A stretch of DNA of 64,000 bases from Pricia mediterranea (GCF_032248455.1 NZ_JAVTTP010000001.1:2664501-2728500); one strand, 5' to 3'. Shown: positions 1 to 8,623, counted from the first letter of the stretch. Numbers and translations: made by a program. The notes: generated by a model from the sequence alone, not told the origin.

Positions 1-73
1 AGGTGTTTTTCGGTCACGCAGGGAAGCCGTACGGCCTTGTAGCTGACGTGATCTGAACGTCAATAACAGCAGA

Positions 74-97
74 AGGGGCCGAAAATGTTCAGCCCCT
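74..97 (-). terminator. hairpin after the 29-residue basic protein gene
   Basis: A 6-bp inverted repeat (AGGGGC/GCCCCT) with a 12-nt loop lies just past the stop of the small basic protein gene on the minus strand. The sequence after it is only moderately T-rich, so it may be a weak intrinsic terminator or an RNA-stabilising hairpin. Nothing coding was recognised between it and the window start. Confidence 0.4.
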
Positions 98-101
98 AGG
101 T

Positions 102-191
102 TTACTTTTTCTTGTGACGGTTAGACCTCTTGCGCTTTTTGCGCTTGTGGGTAGCTACCTTATGTCTTTTTCTTTTCTTACCACTCGGCAT
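102..191 (-). CDS. 29-residue Lys/Arg/His-rich protein, possible bS22/mS38-like ribosomal protein
   Basis: This tiny gene starts with MPSGKKRKRH and ends in RHKKK before TAA. Well over half of its 29 residues are Lys, Arg or His, and there are no acidic residues. Proteins of this size and pattern occur next to the HU gene in Bacteroidetes. The spacing of the basic residues (KKRKR, then HKRKKR, then a basic tail) resembles the AURKAIP1/COX24 C-terminal family, which includes mitochondrial mS38 and mycobacterial bS22, so it is probably a ribosome-associated protein. It lies 21 bp downstream of the HU gene on the same strand and may be co-transcribed with it. The family assignment is inference from composition and context; that the ORF is real is more certain, because the length, start and context fit. 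Confidence 0.7.
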   Translation of the reverse strand: MPSGKKRKRHKVATHKRKKRKRSNRHKKK

Positions 192-212
192 ATATGATTG
201 TTTTAATGGTTC

Positions 213-503
213 TTATTTTACCTGTACATTGCTTTTGACGCCTTCAACAAAAACCTTGGCAGGTTTGAAGGCCGGAATGTTATGCGCCGGTATCTTGATC
301 GTCGTGTTTTTACTGATATTCCTTCCGGTCTTTTCAGCTCTCTTTTTGATAATAAAACTGCCAAAACCTCTCAAATAAACATTATCGCCGCCTTCCAAAG
401 AATTTTTAACTTCTTCCATAAAGGTTTCGATCGTTGCCTGTACATCTCCTTTTTCGATTCCCAGTTTATCCGAGATATTCGATACAATTTCTGCTTTCGT
501 CAT
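213..503 (-). CDS. hup: HU/IHF-family DNA-binding protein
   Basis: A 96-residue nucleoid protein that binds and bends DNA as a dimer. The N-terminal helices (residues about 1-45, opening MTKAEIVSNI) form the dimer interface. The signature GFGSF followed by KKRAEKTGRN marks the start of the beta-arm, whose tip contains the intercalating proline region IPAHNIPAFKP. The length matches HU subunits (about 90-100 residues). It is transcribed alone or with the small basic protein gene 21 bp downstream, and divergently from mutY. A Bacteroidetes -7 element lies about 60 bp upstream. Whether it acts as a general HU or a site-specific IHF-like subunit cannot be told from sequence. Confidence 0.97.
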   Translation of the reverse strand: MTKAEIVSNISDKLGIEKGDVQATIETFMEEVKNSLEGGDNVYLRGFGSFIIKKRAEKTGRNISKNTTIKIPAHNIPAFKPAKVFVEGVKSNVQVK

Positions 504-561
504 CTTTCGTGTTAAATTTTCAGTAGTTAGAATCCAATGTGGATTGCTATTTTTTGGGATG

Positions 562-569
562 CAAATATA
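562..569 (-). promoter_or_regulatory. -7 element TATATTTG for the HU gene
   Basis: Read on the minus strand this is TATATTTG, a perfect match to the Bacteroidetes -7 consensus TAnnTTTG, about 60 bp upstream of the HU start codon. No TTG -33 box at the usual 17-23 nt spacing was seen, so the call rests on the -7 box and position. Confidence 0.5.
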
Positions 570-673
570 TAAATTTAATTACATCTTTCCAGCTAATGGA
601 CTAATTTTAAACGATTCATATTAGCCTTGGTTCTTGGGTCTGCGGCGATAAGAACATTCTTTGGATAATCCTT

Positions 674-681
674 TACTTTTG
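674..681 (+). promoter_or_regulatory. -7 element TACTTTTG for mutY
   Basis: TACTTTTG matches TAnnTTTG and ends 19 nt before the mutY start codon, which would give a very short leader. No TTG -33 box is visible at the standard spacing. Confidence 0.45.
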
Positions 682-700
682 TGGCAAATTCCATCCGTTC

Positions 701-1747
701 ATGAGCTTTGCCAAGAAAATTCTTACGTGGTACGCCGCCAACAAGCGTAGCCTTCCCTGGCGGGGAGAACGGGACCCATACCGAATATGGCTCTCCGAAA
801 TCATATTGCAGCAGACGCGCGTTGCCCAAGGTACGCCCTATTATCTGAAATTTTTATCCGCCTTTCCGACCGTTTACGATTTGGCCAACGCCCCTGAGGA
901 ACGCGTGCTAAAATTGTGGCAGGGCCTAGGGTACTATTCGCGGGCACGAAATCTGCACAGTGCCGCCAAAACCGTTGTGGGGGATATGGAAGGGGTTTTT
1001 CCATCAGATTATAAGGGACTCCGCAAACTGAAAGGGGTGGGCGATTATACCGCCAGTGCCATTGCCTCCATTTGTTTCAACTTGCCCGAGCCCGTGGTCG
1101 ATGGCAACGTATATCGCGTACTTGCCCGTTATTTTGGAGTCGAACTACCCATTACCAGCTCTGAAGGCATCAAGTATTTCAAGAGTCTGGCCAGGGAGGT
1201 CATGGATGGCGACAATATCAGGGAATATAACCAAGGGATCATGGAATTCGGAGCCATTCAATGCGTCCCTAAAAGTCCCAATTGTACCCGCTGTCCTTTG
1301 AAAGCTAGTTGCACCGCGTTACAGCAGGGCAGGATACTGGAGCTTCCCGTTAAGGCCAAGAAGGCCAAGGTGAGGCATCGACATTTCAATTATCTGTACC
1401 TTGAGGATGTCAGTGGAAAAACACTGTTGCAACAGCGCACCAAAAAAGGCATCTGGCAAAACCTTTGGGAATTCCCCCTCATTGAGTCCGATAAAAATAT
1501 TACCGAGGAGGCCCTGGTCTCCCAGTTGGATGGTTTTTTGGATGCAGGAAAGGTGCAGGAAATAACGAGATACAACGATAGCCCCGTCGTACATAAACTT
1601 TCGCACCAGCATCTGCACACCGTATTCTGGATGGTCAAAACTGATGAAATATTGGAAAATGGCATTCCTTGGTCCGACGTCCATAAGTATCCCGTGCCCG
1701 TATTGATAGCGGATTTCTTTGCAAAAATTCGTACTTTTGAGGCCTAG
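701..1747 (+). CDS. mutY: A/G-specific adenine DNA glycosylase MutY
   Basis: MutY removes adenine mispaired with 8-oxoguanine, protecting against G:C to T:A mutations. The 348-residue protein has the catalytic Glu in SEIILQQ (residue 33), the helix-hairpin-helix LKGVGDYTA (about 110-118) and the catalytic Asp in VVDGNV (residue 134). The 4Fe-4S cysteines have spacing C-X6-C-X2-C-X5-C around residues 192-208. A C-terminal NUDIX-like domain for 8-oxoG recognition begins near residue 235 (KKGIWQNLWEFP). Full length for the family. The ATG at 701 gives the normal N-terminus ending in LPWRGERDPYRIW. It is followed by ssb, gldE and gldD on the same strand, the order known in Flavobacterium. Confidence 0.97.
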   Translation: MSFAKKILTWYAANKRSLPWRGERDPYRIWLSEIILQQTRVAQGTPYYLKFLSAFPTVYDLANAPEERVLKLWQGLGYYSRARNLHSAAKTVVGDMEGVFPSDYKGLRKLKGVGDYTASAIASICFNLPEPVVDGNVYRVLARYFGVELPITSSEGIKYFKSLAREVMDGDNIREYNQGIMEFGAIQCVPKSPNCTRCPLKASCTALQQGRILELPVKAKKAKVRHRHFNYLYLEDVSGKTLLQQRTKKGIWQNLWEFPLIESDKNITEEALVSQLDGFLDAGKVQEITRYNDSPVVHKLSHQHLHTVFWMVKTDEILENGIPWSDVHKYPVPVLIADFFAKIRTFEA

Positions 1748-1990
1748 AAATCGTTGTGAATTGTGTGATTAGAACCTTTACAGGTCATTTTTGATGCCGT
1801 TATAGGCAAAATTTTCCAGTTAGGTACGGGCCGTAGCTACGGTATAAAATTTTAACGAGAGAGTCGCCGATAAAAGACCAACGCCCTGGCCTTTGAACAA
1901 GGGGCCAGATGATGTGCTGGCTTTAAAAAAGGGGCGTAAAAAAATTATCGACAGATTTCAAATCGGTCTCTCAATAAATAAGACAAGGTA

Positions 1991-2473
1991 ATGAGCGGTA
2001 CATTGAACAAGGTGATGTTGATCGGGAATTTAGGCGACGAAGTGAAAATGCACTATTTCGAGAACGGGGATTGTATCGGAAGATTTCCCATTGCCACCAG
2101 TGAAACCTATACGAGCAAGAAGACGGGCGAACGTACCACCACTACCGAATGGCACAACATTATTGTACGTAACAAGGCGGCGGAAATCTGTGAGAAGTAT
2201 CTCAATAAGGGCGACAAGGTCTATATTGAAGGAAGATTGCGAACGCGCCAGTGGCAAGACGACACCGGCAATACCCGCTATTCGACCGAGGTGCAGGCAC
2301 AAGATTTTACCTTTTTGACCCCCAAAGGGCAAAGCAACCCGAATGCGCCACAACGCGGAGAGTCTCAAGGCCCGATGTCCGACTCCGCCAATTCTGGCAA
2401 CGACAAAGCAGCTGCTAGTTCCAAAAATACCTCGGCCTCGAGCCGATCCGAAGAGGATGATCTGCCCTTTTAA
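1991..2473 (+). CDS. ssb: single-stranded DNA-binding protein
   Basis: SSB coats single-stranded DNA during replication and repair and recruits partner proteins through its C-terminal tip. The 160-residue protein has an OB fold in residues 1-110 (opening MSGTLNKVMLIGNLG, with the conserved EWHNII and YIEGRLRTRQW), a Gln/Ser/Asn-rich linker, and an acidic tip EEDDLPF that matches the canonical partner-binding tail. It lies 243 bp after mutY; that gap contains only a short CCGTAGCTACGG palindrome near 1830 and no recognised promoter. The next gene, gldE, starts 15 bp after its stop, so the two are probably co-transcribed. Confidence 0.97.
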   Translation: MSGTLNKVMLIGNLGDEVKMHYFENGDCIGRFPIATSETYTSKKTGERTTTTEWHNIIVRNKAAEICEKYLNKGDKVYIEGRLRTRQWQDDTGNTRYSTEVQAQDFTFLTPKGQSNPNAPQRGESQGPMSDSANSGNDKAAASSKNTSASSRSEEDDLPF

Positions 2474-2488
2474 ATAAATCCTGACCGA

Positions 2489-3802
2489 TTGGACCCTGAC
2501 CCCCTTATTCCGCTTCCCTACTTCTTCGCCCTTACCGGCGCTCTTGCGGTAAAAATCACCTTTCTCGTTCTGCTGCTGATTTGCTCCGCCCTTATTTCTG
2601 GAGCGGAGGTTGCTTTTTTCGGACTTTCGCAGACCGATGTAAAAGAAATAGACGAAAGCAAGACGACCCGGGGTACCATTATCGTCACCCTGTTACATCG
2701 GCCCAAAAAACTCTTGGCGACCATTTTGATTGCGAACAACGCCATAAATATCGGGGTCGTTCTGCTTTTTAGCGTTATCGGCGACACCTTTTTTCAAAAT
2801 ATCGAGCTTCAATGGGTGCGTTTCCTTTTGGAAGTGGTCGTCGCAACCTTCCTGATCTTGATGTTCGGGGAAATACTGCCTAAGGTATATGCCAACAGAA
2901 ACCGGTCGGCCTTCGCCCATCTCATGGCCTATCCGCTACGTGTTCTAGATTATTTATTTACACCTTTGAGTCTGCCCATGCGCTCCGGCACCCTATTTCT
3001 TTATAACAAGTTGGGCAAGCAGAAATCGAGTCTGAGCGTAGACCATCTTTCGCAGGCTTTAGAGCTTACCTCGGAAGGCGATACGACCAAAGAGGAGCAA
3101 AAGATATTGGAGGGCATAGTGACTTTCGGAAATACGGACACCAAACAGGTGATGCGACCGCGTATAGACATCTTCGCCCTGAGCGAGGACATGAAATTTC
3201 TGGACGTTCTGAGTGAGATAACCAAGAACGGCTACTCTCGGATCCCGGTTTTTTCCGAACATATGGACAATGTTCTGGGAGTGCTTTACGTTAAGGACCT
3301 GTTACCGTACATCGACCGTAAGACCTTAGATTGGATAGACCTCATCCGGGAGCCATACTTCGTGCCGGAGAACAAAAAACTCGATGATCTATTGTTGGAG
3401 TTCCAAGAAAAGAAAAATCATTTGGCGATTGTTGTCGATGAGTACGGAGGTACCTCTGGAATCGTTACCCTGGAGGACATCATAGAGGAAATCGTGGGTG
3501 ATATCAGCGACGAATTCGACGACGACGATTTGATATTTTCTAAACTGGACGATTTTAATTTTATTTTTGAAGGTAAAACAACGCTAAAGGATTTCTATCG
3601 CGTCGTCAAAATTGAGGATGAAACGGAATTCGAACGGCAAAAAGGCGAATCGGAGACTATTGCCGGTTTCGTACTTGAAATTGCGGGAAGTTTCCCTAAG
3701 AAGGGGGACCGTGTGGTCTTTAACGATTACGGTTTCGTAGTGGAAAGCTTGGACAAAAAGCGGCTGAAACGGATAAAAGTGACCTTACCATCCGAGCTGT
3801 GA
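2489..3802 (+). CDS. gldE: gliding motility-associated CBS-domain membrane protein GldE
   Basis: A 437-residue member of the CNNM/CorC (hemolysin C) family. The N-terminal DUF21 region has hydrophobic segments at about residues 15-40, 75-95 and 105-130 (including SGAEVAFFGL and FGEILPKVYA). A CBS pair follows at about 205-330 (VMRPRID, GYSRIPVF, and the second CBS ending TLEDIIEEIVGDI), then a CorC-type C-terminal domain. In Flavobacterium johnsoniae GldE supports GldD in gliding and type IX secretion. The chosen start is TTG at 2489, giving MDPDPL; I know of a similar MDP-type start in other GldE proteins, and no ATG lies nearby. It follows ssb by 15 bp and precedes gldD by 48 bp. Confidence 0.93.
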   Translation: MDPDPLIPLPYFFALTGALAVKITFLVLLLICSALISGAEVAFFGLSQTDVKEIDESKTTRGTIIVTLLHRPKKLLATILIANNAINIGVVLLFSVIGDTFFQNIELQWVRFLLEVVVATFLILMFGEILPKVYANRNRSAFAHLMAYPLRVLDYLFTPLSLPMRSGTLFLYNKLGKQKSSLSVDHLSQALELTSEGDTTKEEQKILEGIVTFGNTDTKQVMRPRIDIFALSEDMKFLDVLSEITKNGYSRIPVFSEHMDNVLGVLYVKDLLPYIDRKTLDWIDLIREPYFVPENKKLDDLLLEFQEKKNHLAIVVDEYGGTSGIVTLEDIIEEIVGDISDEFDDDDLIFSKLDDFNFIFEGKTTLKDFYRVVKIEDETEFERQKGESETIAGFVLEIAGSFPKKGDRVVFNDYGFVVESLDKKRLKRIKVTLPSEL

Positions 3803-3850
3803 GGGAATTGTAAGGTCACAAGGTTTTTGCCCTAAGGATAAAAAGCGTAC

Positions 3851-4465
3851 ATGGATAACAATCCAAAGTTAATATCTAGGTTTAAAAATCAGCGCTCAGG
3901 TACACTCGTGCGATGTTGTCTTGTGGCCGCGGTTCCTTTGGTGTTCCTTCTTTTTTATGGGTGTAACGAAGAGGTGCTTCCCAAGCCAAAGGCCAAACTA
4001 CGACTAGAATATCCTAAACCGGTGCCGACCGAATTTGAATCCGAAAATTTTCGTTTTGAATATAACAAGTTGGCTGGGATAACATCCCGAAAGAGCGGCT
4101 CGTTCACGCTTCAGTATCCGGAAATGAAGGGAGAAATTTTTTTAAATTATAGGAAGGTCGATGACAATATCGAGAAATTGCTTTCTGATGCGCAGCGACT
4201 TAGCTTTGAACATTCGGTCAAAGCAGATGGTATCATTGAACAGCCCTTTGTAAATGAAGGAAACGAAGTGTATGGCATGTTTTACGAAGTAAGTGGTAAT
4301 GCGGCGTCGCAAGCACAATTTTATGTGACTGACAGCACGGAACATTTCTTGACGGGATCTTTATACTTTCTCGTAAAACCCAACTACGATTCCATCTATC
4401 CCGCTGCGGCCTATCTACAAAATGACATGCGGACAATCATGGAGACCTTGAAATGGTACGAGTAA
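3851..4465 (+). CDS. gldD: gliding motility lipoprotein GldD
   Basis: A 204-residue lipoprotein needed for gliding and type IX secretion in flavobacteria. Residues 1-22 are a basic leader, followed by a hydrophobic stretch and the lipobox LLFYGC with the lipidated Cys at 38. The leader is longer than usual, so a downstream start is possible, but no better ATG is obvious. The mature part carries conserved-looking blocks (KLRLEYPKP near residue 50 and RMTIMETLKWYE-like ending). There is no surface-export signal after the Cys (NEEVLPK). Gene order directly after gldE supports the name. It converges with the Lrp-family gene 29 bp downstream. Confidence 0.9.
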   Translation: MDNNPKLISRFKNQRSGTLVRCCLVAAVPLVFLLFYGCNEEVLPKPKAKLRLEYPKPVPTEFESENFRFEYNKLAGITSRKSGSFTLQYPEMKGEIFLNYRKVDDNIEKLLSDAQRLSFEHSVKADGIIEQPFVNEGNEVYGMFYEVSGNAASQAQFYVTDSTEHFLTGSLYFLVKPNYDSIYPAAAYLQNDMRTIMETLKWYE

Positions 4466-4494
4466 TAACAAATTGAAAGAGTAAGGCCCCCGGT

Positions 4495-4965
4495 TTATAT
4501 GGTGATCTGCCGATCGATCTGTTGTGCCAATGAGATAAAGGTCTCGGTTCGGGAAATGCCTTCAATTTGCTGTATCTCTTTGTTCAGTACTTGCATGAGA
4601 TGTTCGTTATCGCGGCAAAGTACCTTGACCAGGATGGACCAATTACCGGTGGTATAATGACATTCCAAGACCTCGGGAATCTTTTCCAATTGCTTGACTG
4701 CCGCCGGGTTGCTCATGGCCTTGTCTAGGTAGATGCCGATATAGGCCATGGTCGTATAGCCCATGACACGGGGGTCGATGATGAATTTCGAACCTGCCAA
4801 CAGGCCCGATGCCTCCAATTTTCGAAGTCTTTGGTGAATGGCGGCTCCCGAAATGCCGATGCTTCTGGCAATCTCTAAAATAGGTTTTCGTGCGTCTGCC
4901 ATTAAAAACCTTAGTATTTCCTTGTCTATCCCGTCAATTTTCACCTTTTCATTACTGATTTTCAT
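4495..4965 (-). CDS. Lrp/AsnC-family transcriptional regulator
   Basis: A 156-residue feast/famine regulator. The N-terminal winged HTH covers about residues 12-60 (DKEILRFLMADARKP, then ISGAAIHQRLRKLEASGLL). A C-terminal RAM effector/oligomerisation domain covers about 75-150. It lies 63 bp downstream of the saccharopine dehydrogenase-like gene on the same strand, so it may respond to lysine or another amino acid and control that gene, but this is inferred only from adjacency. A near-consensus -7 box (TACTTTTA) lies at 4988-4995 on the minus strand, about 22 bp upstream of its start, so it could also be transcribed alone. Confidence 0.93.
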   Translation of the reverse strand: MKISNEKVKIDGIDKEILRFLMADARKPILEIARSIGISGAAIHQRLRKLEASGLLAGSKFIIDPRVMGYTTMAYIGIYLDKAMSNPAAVKQLEKIPEVLECHYTTGNWSILVKVLCRDNEHLMQVLNKEIQQIEGISRTETFISLAQQIDRQITI

Positions 4966-5028
4966 GGTTCCGGTTTCAATTTGAGGTTAAAAGTAGAAAA
5001 ATTTGTAAAGAGTAGAACTTTTTAGGAA

Positions 5029-6402
5029 TTAGCTCGCTACCGAATCTGGGTTATATCCCAAATAGGGCACCTCATTTTCCTTGAACGCGATGCCATAGGC
5101 TTTAAGCTCGGCAAGAATGGGTTCGTAAACTTCTTTTTTGATTGGGATTTGTACGCCGGGACTGATAATTTTTTTGTTCAATATGGCGAGTGTGGCGATG
5201 CCCACCGGCAGGCCTACGGTCTTTGCCATTGCGGTATGGGTACGGTTCTCGCCGATGGCCACCATGTTGGCGTCGATCTGCTTTTTCTGTCCGTTCAGCT
5301 CATAGCCGAACTTGTGGTACATTACAATCATGTCTTTTTCGTCTTTTGCAAGCGTCCAGCTATCTTCGAGGATTTTTTGGAGTATTTGTGCCGGGGTGGC
5401 ATTGGGAAGCTCGATTTTTTTCCGGGAATCGAAGATGTTCAGTTCCAAGAGTTTTTCCCACATGATGTCGTCCTGGTCGATTTTGAGGTAGTGCCTAAGC
5501 TTGAGTTCGACGGAATCGGTGGGCGAATAGGGCAGGAAAAGGTTGACGAACTCGCGGTACGACATCCCTTCGGAATTTTCGATGCGATAGCTGTCATCGG
5601 TCATCCCCAGTTGTACGAATATGTTCCAGGCTTTTGAAAAGCCTACCCGGCGCATGGTACCCCTGTAAAGCGTCAGTGCGTCTTGAAGCCCATATGCTTC
5701 GCGATAGTTCAGTGAATCCCGATTGGCGTAGCCTTCGAAATTCCCGTAGCCCTCAATTTTTAAAAACTCCGTGCGGCGAAAGAGTTTATGATAGGGAATG
5801 TACTTGTAGGTACCTTCTTGGATGAATTTGGCAGTACCGCCTTGGCCTGCTACGACTACGTTCCTGGGGTTCCAAGTAAACTTATAGTTCCAAAGGTTGT
5901 TGTCGTGTTCGGGAGCTACCAGTCCCCCAGTAAAAGATTCGAATAATAACAGGTTGCCGCCTTGGTCTCGAATACGATCAATGATTTGCATGGCACTCAT
6001 GTGGTCGATACCCGGATCAAGACCGATTTCGTTCATGAAGATCAATCCTTTTTCCTTGGCCTCTGGGTCCAAAGCCTTGATTTCATTACTGATATACGAG
6101 GCGGTGACCAGATGCTTGCCAAGTGCGATACAGTCACGGGCGACGTTTATATGGAGCGAGGCGGGGAGCATGGATATCACGATGTCGTTGCCCACTACAG
6201 CTTTCTGTCTTTCGGTTACCTTGAAAATATCCAAAAATATCACGGAACACCGTGGGTGGTCTTTAGTGGTATCGGCAATTGACCCGGGGTTGAGGTCGCC
6301 CACGGTTACATGCAGGTCTTCTGGTTCGGCTTTCTCCAACAGGTAGTCCAATAGGTACGATGTTGATTTTCCGGCACCGATGAGTAGTATTTTACGTGGC
6401 AT
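5029..6402 (-). CDS. saccharopine dehydrogenase family protein
   Basis: A 457-residue NAD(P)-dependent oxidoreductase. It begins with a Rossmann motif (ILLIGAGKSTSYLLDYLL, residues 4-21), continues through DVVISMLP-like and LVTASYIS segments typical of the family, and has the Sacchrp_dh_C domain (from about residue 130, with NEIGLDPGIDHMSAM). In lysine catabolism such enzymes convert saccharopine to aminoadipate semialdehyde and glutamate (LYS9 type). The adjoining Lrp-family regulator fits an amino-acid role, but the substrate cannot be proved and related carboxynorspermidine-type enzymes share the fold. It is divergent from the DUF423 gene, with 94 bp between the starts. Confidence 0.88.
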   Translation of the reverse strand: MPRKILLIGAGKSTSYLLDYLLEKAEPEDLHVTVGDLNPGSIADTTKDHPRCSVIFLDIFKVTERQKAVVGNDIVISMLPASLHINVARDCIALGKHLVTASYISNEIKALDPEAKEKGLIFMNEIGLDPGIDHMSAMQIIDRIRDQGGNLLLFESFTGGLVAPEHDNNLWNYKFTWNPRNVVVAGQGGTAKFIQEGTYKYIPYHKLFRRTEFLKIEGYGNFEGYANRDSLNYREAYGLQDALTLYRGTMRRVGFSKAWNIFVQLGMTDDSYRIENSEGMSYREFVNLFLPYSPTDSVELKLRHYLKIDQDDIMWEKLLELNIFDSRKKIELPNATPAQILQKILEDSWTLAKDEKDMIVMYHKFGYELNGQKKQIDANMVAIGENRTHTAMAKTVGLPVGIATLAILNKKIISPGVQIPIKKEVYEPILAELKAYGIAFKENEVPYLGYNPDSVAS

Positions 6403-6411
6403 TTGGTTTTG

Positions 6412-6419
6412 TACTTTTG
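6412..6419 (+). promoter_or_regulatory. -7 element TACTTTTG upstream of the DUF423 gene
   Basis: TACTTTTG matches TAnnTTTG and lies about 78 bp upstream of the DUF423 start. The surrounding longer open frame includes this box, which argues for the downstream ATG. No -33 TTG at the right spacing. Confidence 0.4.
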
Positions 6420-6496
6420 TGGCTGCATTAGGGACGAGCTCAAGATATGCTAAGGTATCAAATGTTATAACTATAAAAAAACGATCCTATTACGTT

Positions 6497-6883
6497 ATGG
6501 ACAAAACAGTTTTTGTGTCGGGAATTTTTTTTGGGGTACTGGCCGTAATTTTGGGGGCGTTTGGCGCCCATGGGCTGGAAAGATTGGTAGAGGCGGACGC
6601 GATCCGGACTTGGGAGACCGGCGTCACCTATCAAATGTACCACGCCCTGCTGCTATTGCTTTTAACTAACGTGAAAACGATACCGGTTGCGCACAAAAAA
6701 TGGATATGCTATGCCGTTGTAGCGGGAATCATCCTCTTTTCTTTTTCGATCTATGGCTTGGCGACCAATTCACTTACTTCCTTCGATTTCAAGAAAATCG
6801 GCTTTGTGACCCCGATCGGGGGGCTCTTGTTTATTTTGGGATGGGTGCTTTTCGGAATCCAATATTGGAGACACGGTCAATAA
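6497..6883 (+). CDS. DUF423 small membrane protein
   Basis: A 128-residue integral membrane protein with four hydrophobic segments (about residues 4-22, 43-60, 70-90 and 102-122) and the family hallmark GAFGAHGL near residue 20. The start is taken at the ATG at 6497 (MDKTVFVSG), because the first helix begins there and a promoter-like box lies in the upstream extension of the frame. DUF423 proteins are widespread and of unknown function. It sits between the saccharopine dehydrogenase-like gene (divergent) and pckA (same strand, about 80 bp downstream), with no clear functional link to either. Confidence 0.9.
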   Translation: MDKTVFVSGIFFGVLAVILGAFGAHGLERLVEADAIRTWETGVTYQMYHALLLLLLTNVKTIPVAHKKWICYAVVAGIILFSFSIYGLATNSLTSFDFKKIGFVTPIGGLLFILGWVLFGIQYWRHGQ

Positions 6884-6935
6884 ATCATCCTTTTAAATTA
6901 TTCTTAAAAAATAGCTACTAAAAATTTATTTATGA

Positions 6936-6943
6936 TAATTTTG
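6936..6943 (+). promoter_or_regulatory. -7 element TAATTTTG for pckA
   Basis: TAATTTTG matches TAnnTTTG and lies 21 nt before the ATG at 6965. The region upstream is A/T-rich. No TTG -33 box at the standard spacing. Confidence 0.5.
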
Positions 6944-6964
6944 CGGATATAAAACGCCGTGACA

Positions 6965-8581
6965 ATGAGTATTTCGAAAGATCGCCCACGAAATGTTTCC
7001 TTGGAGTCCTATGGAATCACGTATTCCAAGGTTCAGTACCAACTATCTTCCTCGGAACTGCATGCCCTGACCTTGGAAAAGAATATGGGAAAGGAAGCAT
7101 CTTCGGGTGCTCTGGCTGTCAATACAGGGGAGTTTACCGGCCGTTCGCCCAAAGACCGGTTTATCGTCAAGGATGCGATTACTTCGGAAAAGGTTTGGTG
7201 GGGCGATATCAATATCCCGTTGGAGCCCGCAGAATTCGATGCGCTCTATGAAAAAGTGATTTCCTATCTGAACGGGAAGGAACTCTACGTACGGGATTGC
7301 TATGCCTGCGCCGACCACAATTACCGGATGGACATCAGGGTCGTCAACGAATACCCGTGGTCGAACCTTTTCGCCTACAATATGTTCATACGTCCGACAG
7401 ACGAAGAGTTGAAAAATTTCAGTCCAGAATGGACGGTAATCAACGCTCCCGGTTTTAAGGCCGATCCCGGAACCGATGGCACGCGGCAGCATAACTTTGC
7501 CATTTTGAACTTTAGCCGGAAAATTGCCTTGATCGGTGGCACGGGTTATACCGGCGAAATTAAAAAGGGCATCTTCTCGGCCCTTAATTTTATTTTGCCC
7601 GTGGAGAAAAGAACCTTGCCGATGCATTGTTCCGCCAATGTGGGGGATGATGGGGAGACCGCCATCTTTTTCGGACTGTCGGGCACCGGAAAGACAACCT
7701 TGTCCACTGATGCATCCCGGAAATTGATCGGGGACGACGAACACGGTTGGAACAATGAGAACGCCGTCTTCAATTTTGAAGGTGGTTGCTACGCCAAGGT
7801 CATCAACCTATCCGAAGAGAACGAACCCGAAATATTCGGCGCCATCAAAAAAGGGGCATTGCTCGAGAACGTGGTCATGGACGAAACCGGAGTCGTCGAT
7901 TATTCCGACACTTCCATTACTCAAAACACCCGGGTCAGTTATCCAATATATCATATTGATAATGTTCAACGGCCATCGATAGGGCGCAATCCGAAGAACA
8001 TTTTCTTTCTTACTGCGGATGCATTTGGAGTGTTGCCCCCGATTTCAAAGCTGACCCCCAGCCAAGCGGCATATCATTTTATATCGGGCTATACCGCCAA
8101 GGTAGCCGGTACGGAGGCGGGAGTGGTAGAACCTGTTCCATCTTTCTCTGCTTGTTTTGGGGCGCCTTTTATGCCTTTGCATCCCGCAAAATATGCCGAA
8201 ATGCTGAGCAAAAAGATGAAAGATGCGGGGGTAAACGTATGGTTGGTCAACACGGGATGGACGGGCGGCCCCTACGGAGTGGGCACCCGGATGAAGCTGA
8301 AGTACACCCGGGCCATGATCAATGCCGTGTTGAACGGTGATTTGGGCCTTTACGATTACGACCACTACCATATTCACTCCGTTTTCGGGGTGGCGCAACC
8401 TAGGGAATGTCCAGGTGTACCGACCAAGGTGTTGAGTCCGAGGGCCACTTGGAACGACGATGAGGCCTACTACACCACGGCTTTCAAGCTGACCAATGCC
8501 TTCCGTGATAATTTTAGAAAGTTCGAGCACTATGCCAGTGAGGAGATTCGCCGGGGCGGTCCGCAACGCTATGCCTTTTAA
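6965..8581 (+). CDS. pckA: phosphoenolpyruvate carboxykinase (ATP)
   Basis: This enzyme converts oxaloacetate and ATP to PEP, CO2 and ADP in gluconeogenesis (EC 4.1.1.49). It is 538 residues, the normal length for ATP-dependent PEPCK. It carries the substrate loop TGRSPKDRF near residue 55, the kinase-1a P-loop GLSGTGKTTLS near residue 240, and the metal/ATP motif LIGDDEHGW just after it. A GTG two codons upstream (6959) is also possible, but ATG at 6965 gives MSISKD and leaves normal spacing to the promoter-like box. It converges on hemD. It would supply sugar precursors when the cell grows on amino acids or other non-sugar carbon. Confidence 0.97.
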   Translation: MSISKDRPRNVSLESYGITYSKVQYQLSSSELHALTLEKNMGKEASSGALAVNTGEFTGRSPKDRFIVKDAITSEKVWWGDINIPLEPAEFDALYEKVISYLNGKELYVRDCYACADHNYRMDIRVVNEYPWSNLFAYNMFIRPTDEELKNFSPEWTVINAPGFKADPGTDGTRQHNFAILNFSRKIALIGGTGYTGEIKKGIFSALNFILPVEKRTLPMHCSANVGDDGETAIFFGLSGTGKTTLSTDASRKLIGDDEHGWNNENAVFNFEGGCYAKVINLSEENEPEIFGAIKKGALLENVVMDETGVVDYSDTSITQNTRVSYPIYHIDNVQRPSIGRNPKNIFFLTADAFGVLPPISKLTPSQAAYHFISGYTAKVAGTEAGVVEPVPSFSACFGAPFMPLHPAKYAEMLSKKMKDAGVNVWLVNTGWTGGPYGVGTRMKLKYTRAMINAVLNGDLGLYDYDHYHIHSVFGVAQPRECPGVPTKVLSPRATWNDDEAYYTTAFKLTNAFRDNFRKFEHYASEEIRRGGPQRYAF

Positions 8582-8623
8582 ATTGCGAGTGAAGGACTGA
8601 AATCTATCGTAACCTACCGACGC

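Noticed and set aside
1-101. Start of a ribonuclease G gene expected next to HU in relatives
   Set aside because: No start codon or family sequence for it is visible in the first 101 bases; if present it lies outside the window.
7043-7744. 233-codon minus-strand frame inside pckA
   Set aside because: It lies wholly opposite a complete pckA gene and has no family-like sequence; it is a shadow of the codon pattern.
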